From positions 3,431 through 67,430 of the forward strand of contig CAZSDV010000002.1 of NCBI GenBank assembly GCA_964605715.1: DNA of 64,000 bases, given 5' to 3'. The DNA comes from JAPUME01 sp964605715 (GTDB lineage: Bacteria > Acidobacteriota > Terriglobia > UBA7540 > JAPUME01). This document shows positions 54,940 to 63,999 of the stretch, one piece after another. The notes under the pieces are model-generated. The model worked only from the letters and a program-made list of their open reading frames with translations. It ran no database searches and had not been told where the DNA came from. A program made the translations under genes and the position numbers. Position 1 is the stretch's first letter. Every line of letters starts with the position of its first letter.

Positions 54940-55671
54940 GTGAACCTAAAAGGAAAAGGCGCAATAGTCACCGGTGGTGGGAGTGGCATTGGACGGAGCA
55001 TTGCCATATCGCTCGCAGCAGAAGGGTGCAAGGTTGTTGTTGCGGGACGGCGACAAGAACACCTACGCGCAACGGCTCAACTTTGGGCAGGTCAACCACA
55101 GATCCTTAATTTCCCCGTGGATGTAGCAGATCGCGAGAGCGTCAAGAAGCTTTTCATCTGGGCTGAGGAACAACTGGACTCCATTGATATCTTGGTTAAC
55201 TCCGCTGGGATAAATATTCAGAACCGTACTATGGCAGATGTTATACCAGAGGATTGGGATCGTGTTCTTGCCATCAACGCCACTGGTACGTTCAATTGCA
55301 TCCATTCTGTTGTGGGGAAAATGCGTGAGCGCGGCGAAGGACTTATCATTAATATTTCCTCAGTTGCAGGAAAGCGCGCTTCTGCTCTTGGAGGGATTCC
55401 ATACAATGCGTCTAAGTTTGCCATGACCGCGCTTGGGACGACAGTTGGACTTGAGGAGATGAAAAATGGCATTCGAGTAACAAATATCTACCCCGGCGAG
55501 GTAGATACACCCATCTTAGAAAAACGCCCATCACCGGTGACCAACGAACACCGCTCCCGAATGTTAAAAGCTGAGGATGTTGCTGCTGCCGTTCTCATGG
55601 TTGCCCGCCTGCCAAACCGGGCACATGTTCCCGAGCTAGTCATTAAGCCAACTTACCAAGACTATGTGTAA
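54940..55671 (+). CDS. SDR-family oxidoreductase
   Basis: A 243-residue classical short-chain dehydrogenase. Starting at a GTG with GGGAGG ahead, it has the cofactor motif TGGGSGIG (11-18) and AGRR at the end of strand 2, which favours NADP(H). NSAG is at 87-90, and the catalytic Ser140 region is NISSVAGKR, with Tyr155 and Lys159 in YNASK. PGEVDTPI is the usual post-catalytic loop. It lies 47 bases after the PVC-type gene and 47 before the acetoacetyl-CoA synthetase, all on one strand. A 3-hydroxybutyrate-like or sugar substrate is possible but not shown. Confidence 0.92.
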   Translation: MNLKGKGAIVTGGGSGIGRSIAISLAAEGCKVVVAGRRQEHLRATAQLWAGQPQILNFPVDVADRESVKKLFIWAEEQLDSIDILVNSAGINIQNRTMADVIPEDWDRVLAINATGTFNCIHSVVGKMRERGEGLIINISSVAGKRASALGGIPYNASKFAMTALGTTVGLEEMKNGIRVTNIYPGEVDTPILEKRPSPVTNEHRSRMLKAEDVAAAVLMVARLPNRAHVPELVIKPTYQDYV

Positions 55672-55718
55672 TAGGATCTATTCCCATCTTAAGAAGATCA
55701 CCTTATCATGGGGGGCAA

Positions 55719-57674
55719 ATGGCTGAACCTCTTTGGCGTCCCTCGGAGTCTCGTGTGCGCAAGGCAAACCTGACAGCATTTACACGGGTGGCCGAGAAAG
55801 AGTGGGGGAAAAAATTTCCAAACTTTAAATCCCTATACCGTTGGTCGATTGAGGATCCTGAGGAGTTCTGGGTGTCCCTCTGGAATTTCTGCGACGTCGT
55901 TGCTAGCCGGAAGTGGGATAGGGTTCTGGCCGACGCAGATCGGATGCCAGGCTCAAAATGGTTTGAAGGAGCAAGACTGAACTTTGCTGAAAACCTCCTT
56001 CGGCGTCGGGACCAGCAGCCAGCCCTAATTTTCCGCTCGGAGAGAGGTGAGCGTCGCGAAATTTCCTACGCGCAACTTTATAACGACACAGCCCGACTGG
56101 CGCATTCCTTAAAGAGCCTTGGTGTCACCCAGGGAGACCGCGTAGTGGGCTTTCTCCCTAATATTCCAGAAACTATAATCGCCATGTTAGCAACGACTGC
56201 GCTTGGCGCCATATGGTCCAGCTGCTCGCCTGAGTTTGGCCTGCAGGGGGCACTTGACCGCTTCGGACAGATTACTCCGAAGGTCCTTTTTACCGCTGAG
56301 GGATATGCCTATAACGGCAAGGCCATTGATTCGCTGAAACGCGTGGGTGGCATGGCGCGTAAAATTCCGACGCTAAAGAACGTGGTGGTGATTCCATATC
56401 TGGAAACCAGCCCATCAATAAGTGAGATTCCTAACGCGATTTCCTGGCGAGAATTGGTGAGTGGAGAAGCAGTAGAGTTGCAATTTGAACAATTTCCGTT
56501 CAGCCATCCTGCCTATATTTTATATTCATCGGGTACAACAGGAGCTCCTAAGTGCATTGTTCACGGTGGGGGTGGAGCGCTACTCCAACACCTTAAAGAA
56601 CACCGTCTTCACGCTGACCTCAAAGTGGGAGAGCGGATATTTTATTTCACAACGTGCGGCTGGATGATGTGGAACTGGATGGTAAGTGCGCTTGCTAGCG
56701 AAGCCACTATAATCCTATATGAGGGATCGCCAATGTTTCCAACACCTCAGGTGCTTTTCGATATTGCTGCTGAAGAACAGATAAATGTTTTTGGAACTAG
56801 TGCCGGATATCTGTCAGCTATTCAAAAAGCCAGGCTTGAACTACATCGCACTCACGACCTTTCGGCCCTGAAAGCAATATTATCCACCGGCTCACCTCTT
56901 GCTCCACGAACTTTTGATTACGTTTATGAGAAGATTAAAGCAGACTTGCAATTGGCTTCAATCAGCGGCGGCACCGACATCGTAGCCTCCTTTGCTGGAG
57001 GCAATCCTACCGGAGCAGTATACCGCGGCGAACTTCAGACTCGGACACTGGGAATGAAAGTAGAGATCTTTAACGAAAAAGGACAATCAATTCGAGGACA
57101 GAAAGGGGAGCTAGTTTGCACGGCCCCGTTTCCTTCCATACCAGTAGGATTCTGGGACGATGCAGGAGAGAAGAAATTCAGGGCTGCCTACTTTGAACAT
57201 TACCCCAATGTGTGGAGGCACGGTGACTACGCCGAGCTTACGGAGCACGATGGTATGATCATCTACGGGCGCTCTGATGCAGTACTCAACCCGCATGGGG
57301 TTCGTATCGGGACAGCGGAAATTTACCGGCAAGTGGATGAATTGGATGAAGTGTTAGAAGGCCTTGTCGTTGGGCAGGAATGGGAGGGGGATGTGCGAAT
57401 TGTCCTTTTCGTTCTCTTGCGTCCGGGACTAATCCTAGATGAAAGATTGAGCCAAAAAATTAATGATCAGATTCGTATCAATGCCTCGCTTCGACACGTT
57501 CCGGCCAAGGTAATTCAGGTCCCTGACATTCCCCGAACGCAAAGCGGTAAGATTGTTGAACTTGCAGTCCGGGAGGTGATCCATAACCGCCCCATTGATA
57601 ATCAAGTGAAGGCCGCACTCGCCAACCCTCAGGCACTAGAATTTTTTAAGGATCTAAAAGAGCTTAAAGATTAG
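55719..57674 (+). CDS. Acetoacetyl-CoA synthetase
   Basis: A 651-residue adenylate-forming enzyme of the acetoacetate-CoA ligase family, activating acetoacetate (or a similar short keto acid) to its CoA ester. The N-terminal WSIEDPEEFWVSLWNFCDV and GSKWFEGARLNFAENLLRR blocks are specific to this family. The P-loop is YSSGTTGAPKCIVHGGGG, the adenylate motif is TTCGWMMWNWM, and RSDAVLNPHGVRIGTAEIYR is the hinge-region motif. RTQSGKIVE carries the C-terminal catalytic Lys. Together with the upstream SDR this suggests 3-hydroxybutyrate/ketone body or PHB-derived carbon use, an inference from context only. Confidence 0.95.
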   Translation: MAEPLWRPSESRVRKANLTAFTRVAEKEWGKKFPNFKSLYRWSIEDPEEFWVSLWNFCDVVASRKWDRVLADADRMPGSKWFEGARLNFAENLLRRRDQQPALIFRSERGERREISYAQLYNDTARLAHSLKSLGVTQGDRVVGFLPNIPETIIAMLATTALGAIWSSCSPEFGLQGALDRFGQITPKVLFTAEGYAYNGKAIDSLKRVGGMARKIPTLKNVVVIPYLETSPSISEIPNAISWRELVSGEAVELQFEQFPFSHPAYILYSSGTTGAPKCIVHGGGGALLQHLKEHRLHADLKVGERIFYFTTCGWMMWNWMVSALASEATIILYEGSPMFPTPQVLFDIAAEEQINVFGTSAGYLSAIQKARLELHRTHDLSALKAILSTGSPLAPRTFDYVYEKIKADLQLASISGGTDIVASFAGGNPTGAVYRGELQTRTLGMKVEIFNEKGQSIRGQKGELVCTAPFPSIPVGFWDDAGEKKFRAAYFEHYPNVWRHGDYAELTEHDGMIIYGRSDAVLNPHGVRIGTAEIYRQVDELDEVLEGLVVGQEWEGDVRIVLFVLLRPGLILDERLSQKINDQIRINASLRHVPAKVIQVPDIPRTQSGKIVELAVREVIHNRPIDNQVKAALANPQALEFFKDLKELKD

Positions 57675-57753
57675 AAAAACCTAACAAATAAGGTAGTTAT
57701 TTGCCAAGTTGACGTGCGGAAGACTGCAAACGAATAGGTCCTGTCTCGTTCAT

Positions 57754-57957
57754 CTAGAGGCGTTCCACATTCTCCGCCTGCAGACCTTTGGGCCCCTTGG
57801 TGACCTCAAAGCTTACGCTCTCCCCTTCTTGAAGAGAACGGTAGCCTTCACCTTGAATGGCCGAAAAATGAACAAAAACGTCGTCCCCATTTTCGCGGCC
57901 GATAAACCCATAACCTTTAGAGGCATTAAACCACTTAACAGTTCCTTGTTCCTTCAT
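57754..57957 (-). CDS. csp: Cold-shock domain protein (second copy)
   Basis: A 67-residue cold-shock domain protein with RNP1 KGYGFIG and RNP2 VFVHFSAI, in opposite orientation to the copy at 40252. Coding identity with that copy is partial, but a 32-base block (57854-57885) and a 20-base block near the 3' end are identical. Its leader contains the right copy of the 262-bp inverted repeat. No strong terminator like that of the first copy is visible after its stop. It is convergent with the acetoacetyl-CoA synthetase gene. Confidence 0.97.
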   Translation of the reverse strand: MKEQGTVKWFNASKGYGFIGRENGDDVFVHFSAIQGEGYRSLQEGESVSFEVTKGPKGLQAENVERL

Positions 57958-58129
57958 GCCCTAGCATTCCTTTTTCCAATTTGGCAATTCGTATTAAGGT
58001 TGCAGGCATTCACCGGACGACCCGCTGTAATACCGCAGGTCACAAAAGGGAGGAGCAATAGAAGGAACTACTCTTAAATCTGATGTGATGCTCATCGGAA
58101 TTACAACAACAAACTGCAGGCGCATTATA
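57958..58129 (-). promoter_or_regulatory. Promoter -10 box and long 5' leader of the second cold-shock gene
   Basis: TATAAT on the minus strand at 58129-58124 corresponds exactly to the box of the first copy. The transcript leader would be about 160 bases. Only the last 21 bases before the ATG (57958-57978), including the ribosome site AAAAAGGA, differ from the first copy. Between 58241 and 58408 nothing further was recognised. Confidence 0.6.
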
Positions 58130-58240
58130 ACACAACTATTTTATGGGGGAGTGAGGAAACTCTATGAGTAACTTAACAATGCTGATGAAGGCATTAAGAT
58201 ATCATAATTCTTTTTCTAGCTAACTAGGTCTGGTTGACAA
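57979..58240 (-). repeat. 262-bp perfect inverted repeat, right copy (cold-shock gene leader)
   Basis: Exact reverse complement of 39968-40229. The two copies face each other across 17.7 kb that include the FKBP, cytochrome, PQQ, B12 and haem-protein genes. Confidence 0.97.
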
Positions 58241-58408
58241 CCTAGTTCTGCTTGGATAATTGCCCTCGCTGCATTTATCAGGTTTTGGACTGCAAGATGG
58301 AGTTATACCGGTAGATGTCATTTAGGAGAAGCAGTAAGCTCGCCATGGGTTGCATTCGAGCAAAACATGAGTAATCATCGGTGCAGTTAGACACTCGGAG
58401 GAAAACAC

Positions 58409-58726
58409 ATGGGTTGCTCAACGCCAAATATACCGAGTCCTCCTGCCCCAGGGCAGCGGGTGGTCAAATGCGTCAAATTCCAGAAAGAACTTCCAGGACT
58501 GGACGCACCCCCCTGGCCAGGAGAGTTAGGTAAGCGGCTCTTCGAAAACGTATCTGCTCAAGCCTGGGACTTATGGAAAGAACACGCCAAGATGGTGCTA
58601 AACGAATATCGAATAGCTCCTTGGACCAAAGAAGGGAGGGAGATGATTCAGGACCAACTGGAGAAATTTTTCTTCGGCGAAGGTGCTGCGCTTCCTCCAG
58701 GTTATGTTCCTCAGCAAGCTAAATAG
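58409..58726 (+). CDS. YggX-like Fe(II)-trafficking family protein
   Basis: A 105-residue protein of the YggX/Fe(II)-trafficking family. After a 15-residue Pro-rich N-terminal extension, the core KCVKFQKELPGLDAPPWPGELGKRL carries the conserved Cys. NVSAQAWDLWKEHAKMVLNEYRI and the terminal MIQDQLEKFFFGEG complete the family pattern. In enterobacteria the protein protects iron-sulphur clusters from oxidative damage. GGAGG precedes the ATG. The N-terminal extension with Cys3 is unusual; an internal start is not available. It is convergent with the ATP-grasp gene, next to a radical SAM operon that would need iron-sulphur clusters. Confidence 0.88.
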   Translation: MGCSTPNIPSPPAPGQRVVKCVKFQKELPGLDAPPWPGELGKRLFENVSAQAWDLWKEHAKMVLNEYRIAPWTKEGREMIQDQLEKFFFGEGAALPPGYVPQQAK

Positions 58727-58761
58727 TAAGACCAAATAGTTGACGTACATAAACTGACCGC

Positions 58762-58804
58762 TTTCCTCACAACCGTATTGGGTGGGTTGTTTGTTCTGAG
58801 GAAA
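58762..58804. terminator. Palindrome between convergent genes, possible bidirectional terminator
   Basis: TTTCCTCA (58762-58769) pairs with TGAGGAAA (58797-58804), and an inner ACAACC/GGTTGT helix is possible (58770-58775 and 58785-58790). It lies between the ends of the YggX-like and ATP-grasp genes. There is an A-run after the stem but no strong T-run, so function is uncertain. Confidence 0.4.
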
Positions 58805-58809
58805 AAAGT

Positions 58810-60111
58810 TCACACTATAGGCAAGGTAGGGCTTATTCGAAATCGGAGTTTTTCTTGCGCTCTACGGAGATGCCTTTCAACCTCTGTCGGTGAGCCAGCC
58901 TGGGCAAAGATAAAACCTAGGTAGCTCGCACCTTCAGGAAGAGGAACTAGCCGCTGCTGGGTTTTCGCAGTAATGCGGATCTCCTTGATCCCTGTGGCTT
59001 GGCATGCTTCCTCCTCACCTTCTACCCCTTCATAAAACCCTTCACGAGGAATCGGGATCATCATTACTCCAGAAGCGGTGCTCACTCGGCTAACTTTTGA
59101 TATGTCCTCACCAAGACCCTGTCGGATTATCAACTCTTCAAGTGAAAGTTGTTGCATTTCCCGCTCGAAGAGAAGCGAGCGAGCGCAAAGCCCTCCAATT
59201 GAACGGGCTGCCACTTCAAGGATCCAAACTCCCTCCTCATTCAACCTTACCTCAGCATGGAGAGGACCATGCGATATGCCTATCTTCTCTGATGCTTCCT
59301 GGACAGCCTGGATAATTCTTTGCTGAGAATCCTGCGGGAGCCTTGAAGGGGTGACGTATAGAGTTTCTTCGAAATAGGGACCCTGGAGCGAGTCGGGCTT
59401 ATCAAATAGTGCCAGAACTTTCAGCTTGCCTTGTGTGACCATTCCTTCTAGGGCATATTCGGAACCAGGAATAAACTTTTCCACTTGAAGAAACCGGCTT
59501 GTCTCCTCACCTAGTACCTGCACACTTGGCGATAGAAGCAGCGATCTAATCCTGTTAAAGGATTCCACGAATTCACGACTGCTATTAGCTCGAATCACTC
59601 CGCGGCTGCCCGATAGTGCTAGAGGCTTAAGTACGCATGGAAACTCAACTTGAGAGGTAAGGCTGCCAGGATTCTCATCTATAGAAAATCTTCGAAAGGA
59701 TGGGATCTTGAGGCCTGCAGATTTGAGCCGCACGCGAGCTTGGTATTTATCCCGACAAACCTCTACCGCGTCAGGAGAATTGTATGTCAAGCCTAGCTGG
59801 CGACATGCATGTGCAGCGGTAACCGTGGCCCGGTCACCAAGGGCTACCACCGCGTCAACGGGGTAGCTTCGTGCATACTCAATAATAGCTTGAGCGGATT
59901 CACAGGGATTCTCAAATCGCAGAGCAAGAGCACCATCCCGCCACGGATCGTCAAGCTTCCAGCAGCGGTCTGAACCAAAGGCCACCCTGAGATCTAACTT
60001 TTCTGCCGCCTCGACAAAAGCACGAGTCTGGTACCCCGTGGTGGTACACAAAAGAAGTAATCTCTTCTGTCGTATTTTTTGTGTGGCATGTTGAGGAATC
60101 TTAGAGTGCAT
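58810..60111 (-). CDS. ATP-grasp domain carboxylate ligase, partner of the radical SAM selenoprotein
   Basis: A 433-residue ATP-grasp enzyme of the carbamoyl-phosphate-synthase/biotin-carboxylase-like fold. An N-terminal pre-grasp Rossmann part (about 15-105: LLLLCTTTGYQTRAFVEAAE) is followed by DKYQARVRLKSAGLKIPSF, the ATP lid FPCVLKPLALSGSRGVIRA (about 168-186), VEKFIPGSEYALEG, and the metal-binding HAEVRLNEEGVWILEVAARSIGG (about 295-318). These enzymes form amide or similar bonds from a carboxylate via an acylphosphate. It starts 41 bases after the Sec-extended end of the radical SAM gene and is the last gene of that operon. The substrate is not identifiable; amino-acid or peptide ligation is most typical. 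Confidence 0.88.
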   Translation of the reverse strand: MHSKIPQHATQKIRQKRLLLLCTTTGYQTRAFVEAAEKLDLRVAFGSDRCWKLDDPWRDGALALRFENPCESAQAIIEYARSYPVDAVVALGDRATVTAAHACRQLGLTYNSPDAVEVCRDKYQARVRLKSAGLKIPSFRRFSIDENPGSLTSQVEFPCVLKPLALSGSRGVIRANSSREFVESFNRIRSLLLSPSVQVLGEETSRFLQVEKFIPGSEYALEGMVTQGKLKVLALFDKPDSLQGPYFEETLYVTPSRLPQDSQQRIIQAVQEASEKIGISHGPLHAEVRLNEEGVWILEVAARSIGGLCARSLLFEREMQQLSLEELIIRQGLGEDISKVSRVSTASGVMMIPIPREGFYEGVEGEEEACQATGIKEIRITAKTQQRLVPLPEGASYLGFIFAQAGSPTEVERHLRRAQEKLRFRISPTLPIV

Positions 60112-60152
60112 CGTGTTGGCAAGATTCTTGCCTGCCCCCTGCTATCGCACAT

Positions 60153-61592
60153 TCAGAAAAGAGCAACCTGCTCTTCGGTAGGCTCAGCTCAGCAATACCA
60201 AGGTTCATCCATATATGGAATCGCCGCCCGAGACAACGGCACCTGTGACACGCAAGGTTCACGAAGATTTTCCTCGGTGCCATCATTAGTACGGTTCCAA
60301 ATTGCACTGAAAATTTCCCGCCGACTTGAGTTCCTTGCCTTCCCTTCCTTGATCAGCTTCAAAACATCAGCTTGCAAACTCTCTACTTGCGATTCAGAAT
60401 TTTTCCAGCGGTAGCTAAGAGCTACTGAATCAAATCCCTCCAAAATACTTAATGTCTCCGAAAATTCAAGTAGCTTTGAGCCAGCTGGAATTAAGAGTCG
60501 GATAGCTAATTGAATAGGCGCAACATTTTCCACCAGGTCAAGTTCTAGTAAATCGTTAAGAAGCTTTTGATAATCTTCACGCGAGGTCCAAGGGGTGAAC
60601 GGCACGAAAGTGGGCGCCAAGATAAGGTCCGCCTGCCGGAACCGGCGGACCACTTCAAAAAAATCATCACGCGTATGATTTTTTGCCAGCAGCCTGAGGG
60701 TGTGGTCATCAACTGACTCAACCGCGCTCGTAACAAACATGCAGCCCGTTTCACGTAATTTGTGGAGGTGTCGCGAGTATTTCAAAAGATGTTCAATCTT
60801 CACTGTAACATCATAAGTGAGGTCAGGGTGCTCCTGGTGCAGGCGGCCCAAAATCGCCAGTGAATGGCTGATGCCATTGAAGAAATCGGGGTCACCAAAG
60901 GTGATATGTTCGGCACCACCCGCAACCTGTCTTCGTATATCTTCAAGAACCACATCAGCCTGTACGATACGGAATTTCCCCTGGTAAATGGGCACCACGG
61001 GACAGTGGCGGCACAGATGTAGGCAACCGCGGCTCGCCTCCGTATAGCCAGCTGTTCGAAATATGCCGCTCCCCATCTGCAAATGGGCGTAGTGATTCAA
61101 AGAAAGAAGGCCTTGGCGTTGGGGCACTAGGAACTTCTGACGTTGGAGAGAAATCTTCGGCTCAGTTTGCTCACTCCCCTTCTTTAACAGGGGAGCACAC
61201 CGAAGCTTGTTTGCTAAGGCGGCAAGGCCTTCTTCAAACTCACCCCCGATAATTGTCTGAATACCGAGCCCACGAAGATAATCGTCGTTAACCGGGGCAT
61301 AAAGACCATAACAGCAGAGGTGGGCTTCTGGATTGAGATTTTTAACCCGCTCGATAGCTCCCACGGCAATACGTGTGGCTGTATGCATAGGGAGATAAAA
61401 AGCAACAAGGTCAGCCGAACAAATCGTTTCTACCTGGAATTGCTGCTTCGCCAAATCGAGACAGGTAACCTTTGCACCATCCCGCCGCAACCAGGCAGCC
61501 GGAGAGGCCAACCCGAAAGGCTGGCGGCCCAGTTCGTAGGTGGAAATTAAAACAACTTGAAATGAGTTTCCCATAGCTTCCAGACGCTGCAC
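60153..61592 (-). CDS. Radical SAM selenoprotein with CUAEP tail (in-frame TGA = Sec)
   Basis: A 479-residue protein if the TGA at 60191-60189 is read as selenocysteine. The N-terminal half (about 10-135) looks like a B12-binding-type domain. The radical SAM motif CLHLCRHC gives Cys190, Cys194 and Cys197, followed by the GxGxDP-like HITFGDPDFFNG. The frame reaches EPWYC (Cys467), then TGA, then Ala-Glu-Pro and eight more codons to a second TGA (60155-60153). Cys-Sec-Ala-Glu-Pro is the signature of the family annotated as CUAEP/CCAEP-tail radical SAM (seleno)protein. A hairpin with a GGU loop sits right after the first TGA. The start is GTG 61592 or ATG 61574. It lies between DUF255 (13 bases) and ATP-grasp genes. 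The function of the family is unknown. Confidence 0.88.
60156..60191 (-). promoter_or_regulatory. Bacterial SECIS-like hairpin directly after the in-frame TGA
   Basis: Read on the minus strand from the TGA at 60191-60189: 12-13 bases, then stem AAGAGCA (60175-60169), apical GGT (60168-60166), stem TGCTCTT (60165-60159). The two loop G residues lie 21 and 22 bases after the TGA, close to the 19-20 of the E. coli fdhF SECIS, and the AGGU apex is the element bound by SelB. It overlaps the last sense codons, as bacterial SECIS elements must. Confidence 0.8.
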
Positions 61593-61605
61593 TTTAACTC
61601 TAGTC

Positions 61606-63786
61606 CTAGGATGTCACGTCCCGAAGTAATTTGGCAACCATGGCCGGATCAGTCGTCGGGAGTTGGCAAGTGTAATTTTCGCAAACATAGACAGTCGTTT
61701 TTCCTTTTAGTGGCTTCATCGTTGATATGACCGGAAGTAACCGCGAAAGCTCTTTCTGGCCCTTGGTTCCATCGGCAACCAGTAGAATCTTCCTGGGGAG
61801 GAAAATTTGGTGGATAACCTTTAGCATAGCCTTTGTTTCTTTGCTATTCGTAGCTCCAACCAGTATGATCTGCTTAGGCTTAGACAGATAATAATCCAGC
61901 GCCACTAGCATCTGTGGCATAGCTTGTGGATATGATTTAAGCCGAGACGCAAAGATGCTAATTCCTTTTTTAGCTTTCTGTTGCCACTCGTCACTGCCAG
62001 TTATCTGATTCAGTCGCAAAAGGTTCAATACACTAATAGAATTCGCACTCGGCTCAGCTCCGTCATAATCCTCCTTCATTCTCAGGAGAACAGAAGGATC
62101 CTCGCCCGTCCCGCTGTAAAACCCACCATCTTCCGGGTCCCAGAACAGCTCTAATTGCTTCTTTTGCAGGCTCATGGCCGATTGGAACCAACGGATCTCA
62201 AAGGATGTCTCATAAAGATCTAAAAGCCCCTGGATGACAAAAGCGTAGTCTTCAGAGGAAGCCTCAAAGCCTACCTCGCCATCCCGATACCGCCTCCGAA
62301 GCCTGCCTGAGGAAGAGTCTAATAGCTTCTCCAAAATCATTGAGCAGGCTTTGTGAGCAGCTTCGAGGTACCGGCCTTCTTGCAGAATTTGTGAACCGCG
62401 CGACAGCGCCGAAATCATTAGACCGTTCCAGCCGGCAAGAACCTTATCGTCCAGGTGTGGTCGAGGACGAGTACCCCTGGCCTTAAATAGTTTCTCCTGT
62501 GCAAACGAGAGGACGCGCTTCACTTCCTCAATTGAACTCCCTGTACTACGAGCAGTTTCGTCGATGGAGTGCGCAACATATAGAATATTTTTTTTCCGAA
62601 ACTCACCGTGTGGGTCTGCCAACACGTTTCCATTTGAATTGACACCATAGTGGAAATTAAAAAGCTTCGCCTTTTCTCTCCCAACGAGCTCCTCTACTTC
62701 TTTTTCCGTCCAAACGTAAAAAGCTCCCTCGTATTTTTCATCCGGATGAGATGAATCAATCATGCTGTCTGCGTCCTCGGCAGAATAGAAACCACCCTCA
62801 GGGTGAGTCAAGTCACGAAGAACGTAGTCCAGCACATCGCGTGCAGTGTCAGCGTAAACTTCCTCGCGAGTTATTTGGTATGCCTCCAGGTAAGAGATCG
62901 CCAGTTGGCCTTGATCGTAAAGCATTTTTTCGAAGTGAGGGACATGCCAGCGCTCATCTACTGAGTAGCGGTGAAATCCACCACCAATGTGATCATGCAT
63001 TCCTCCTTTGGCCATCTCCCTTAAAGTATGGAGTGACATTTGAAGCGCCGGCTCATTGCTTGTTCGTGCATGATAACGAAGCAAAAAATTGAAATTTACA
63101 GGACGTGGAAACTTCGGCGCACTTCCAAATCCACCACGACGAGTATCATAATTCTCTAGAAAATAAGAAAAACCTCCATCGAGAAGGGAACCTGATAATT
63201 CTCCAGGTGGTTCATTTGAGGTATTAATCTGCGCCCTTAGGGCGTTTAAGTTCTGTGTCCCCATGGCAATTAGCTTGCCCCGATCCTTCTTCCAGGTCTC
63301 GCCAATTCGTACCAGAATATCCTTGAATCCAGGTCTTCCCATACCTGATTCCGGCGGAAAGTAGGTGCCGCCAAAAAAGGGTTTTAGGGTTGGGTCAATC
63401 CAAACCGACAAGGGCCAACCGCCGCTGCCAGTTGAGGCCTGAACAAATGTCATGTAAACACGATCTACGTTCGGGAGCTCTTCACGATCCACTTTGATCG
63501 ACACAAAGTGTTCGTTTAGGACGGCGGCAACCAATTTATTTTCAAATGATTCCCGCTCCATAACATGGCACCAATGGCAAGTGGAATACCCAATGGAGAG
63601 AAAAATGGGCTTCTCTTCCTCGCGAGCTCTCTGAAAGGCCTCCTCTCCCCATGGATACCAATCAACAGGGTTACAAGCGTGTTGAAGTAAATAAGGACTT
63701 TTCTCACGGGCAAGGTGATTCGAACTCTGGCCGTCCGCACAAAAGGAATCTTCAGGTGAAATTTCTTCAAAATCATCGTTTAACAT
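61606..63786 (-). CDS. DUF255 thioredoxin-domain protein (YyaL/SSP411 family)
   Basis: A 726-residue protein. The N-terminal thioredoxin-like DUF255 domain (about 20-190) has the family opening [22 protein letters not shown] and the redox motif CHWCHVM (Cys-x-x-Cys). The central and C-terminal parts (about 250-640) form an (alpha/alpha)6 barrel like N-acylglucosamine epimerases, with [11 protein letters not shown] and [17 protein letters not shown]. No signal peptide is present, so it is cytoplasmic. Function is unproven in bacteria. It is first in a three-gene operon ahead of the radical SAM selenoprotein and the ATP-grasp ligase; whether it serves them, for example as a reductant, is speculation. 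Confidence 0.93.
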   Translation of the reverse strand: MLNDDFEEISPEDSFCADGQSSNHLAREKSPYLLQHACNPVDWYPWGEEAFQRAREEEKPIFLSIGYSTCHWCHVMERESFENKLVAAVLNEHFVSIKVDREELPNVDRVYMTFVQASTGSGGWPLSVWIDPTLKPFFGGTYFPPESGMGRPGFKDILVRIGETWKKDRGKLIAMGTQNLNALRAQINTSNEPPGELSGSLLDGGFSYFLENYDTRRGGFGSAPKFPRPVNFNFLLRYHARTSNEPALQMSLHTLREMAKGGMHDHIGGGFHRYSVDERWHVPHFEKMLYDQGQLAISYLEAYQITREEVYADTARDVLDYVLRDLTHPEGGFYSAEDADSMIDSSHPDEKYEGAFYVWTEKEVEELVGREKAKLFNFHYGVNSNGNVLADPHGEFRKKNILYVAHSIDETARSTGSSIEEVKRVLSFAQEKLFKARGTRPRPHLDDKVLAGWNGLMISALSRGSQILQEGRYLEAAHKACSMILEKLLDSSSGRLRRRYRDGEVGFEASSEDYAFVIQGLLDLYETSFEIRWFQSAMSLQKKQLELFWDPEDGGFYSGTGEDPSVLLRMKEDYDGAEPSANSISVLNLLRLNQITGSDEWQQKAKKGISIFASRLKSYPQAMPQMLVALDYYLSKPKQIILVGATNSKETKAMLKVIHQIFLPRKILLVADGTKGQKELSRLLPVISTMKPLKGKTTVYVCENYTCQLPTTDPAMVAKLLRDVTS

Positions 63787-63930
63787 ACTCCACCATCCAA
63801 AAGAAATAATACGGGCGCAACAACAAAAACAGTCCCAGGGATTAATTTGCGCGGAATTTTAAAAGTTTTCACGGCCAAATCTACAAGTTTCGACCATCAC
63901 TTTGTAAAGACAGATGGGTTTCAAGCTACC

Positions 63931-63999
63931 TCAAGCAAGTCGCATCCCCAGATAAAGAGCTAGTGGTGACCCCAAACCCCCAGCCCCGATGGTCAGCAC
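63931..63999 (-). pseudogene. Fragment of a ThiF/MoeB/HesA-like Rossmann protein, broken or ending here
   Basis: On the minus strand the last 23 codons of the window read VLTIGAGGLGSPLALYLG and then MRLA and TGA. GxGGLGSPxALYL is the nucleotide-binding start of ThiF/MoeB/HesA E1-like enzymes, which normally continues for 200 residues or more. Here the similarity ends abruptly at a stop, with no continuation in other frames before the DUF255 gene. This suggests a truncated or frameshifted gene, but only 69 bases are visible, and a different protein ending by chance in this motif cannot be excluded. Confidence 0.42.

Noticed and set aside
63931..63933. Second in-frame TGA read as selenocysteine in the ThiF-like fragment
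   Set aside because: The downstream translation has no similarity to the family and no GGU-loop hairpin follows.
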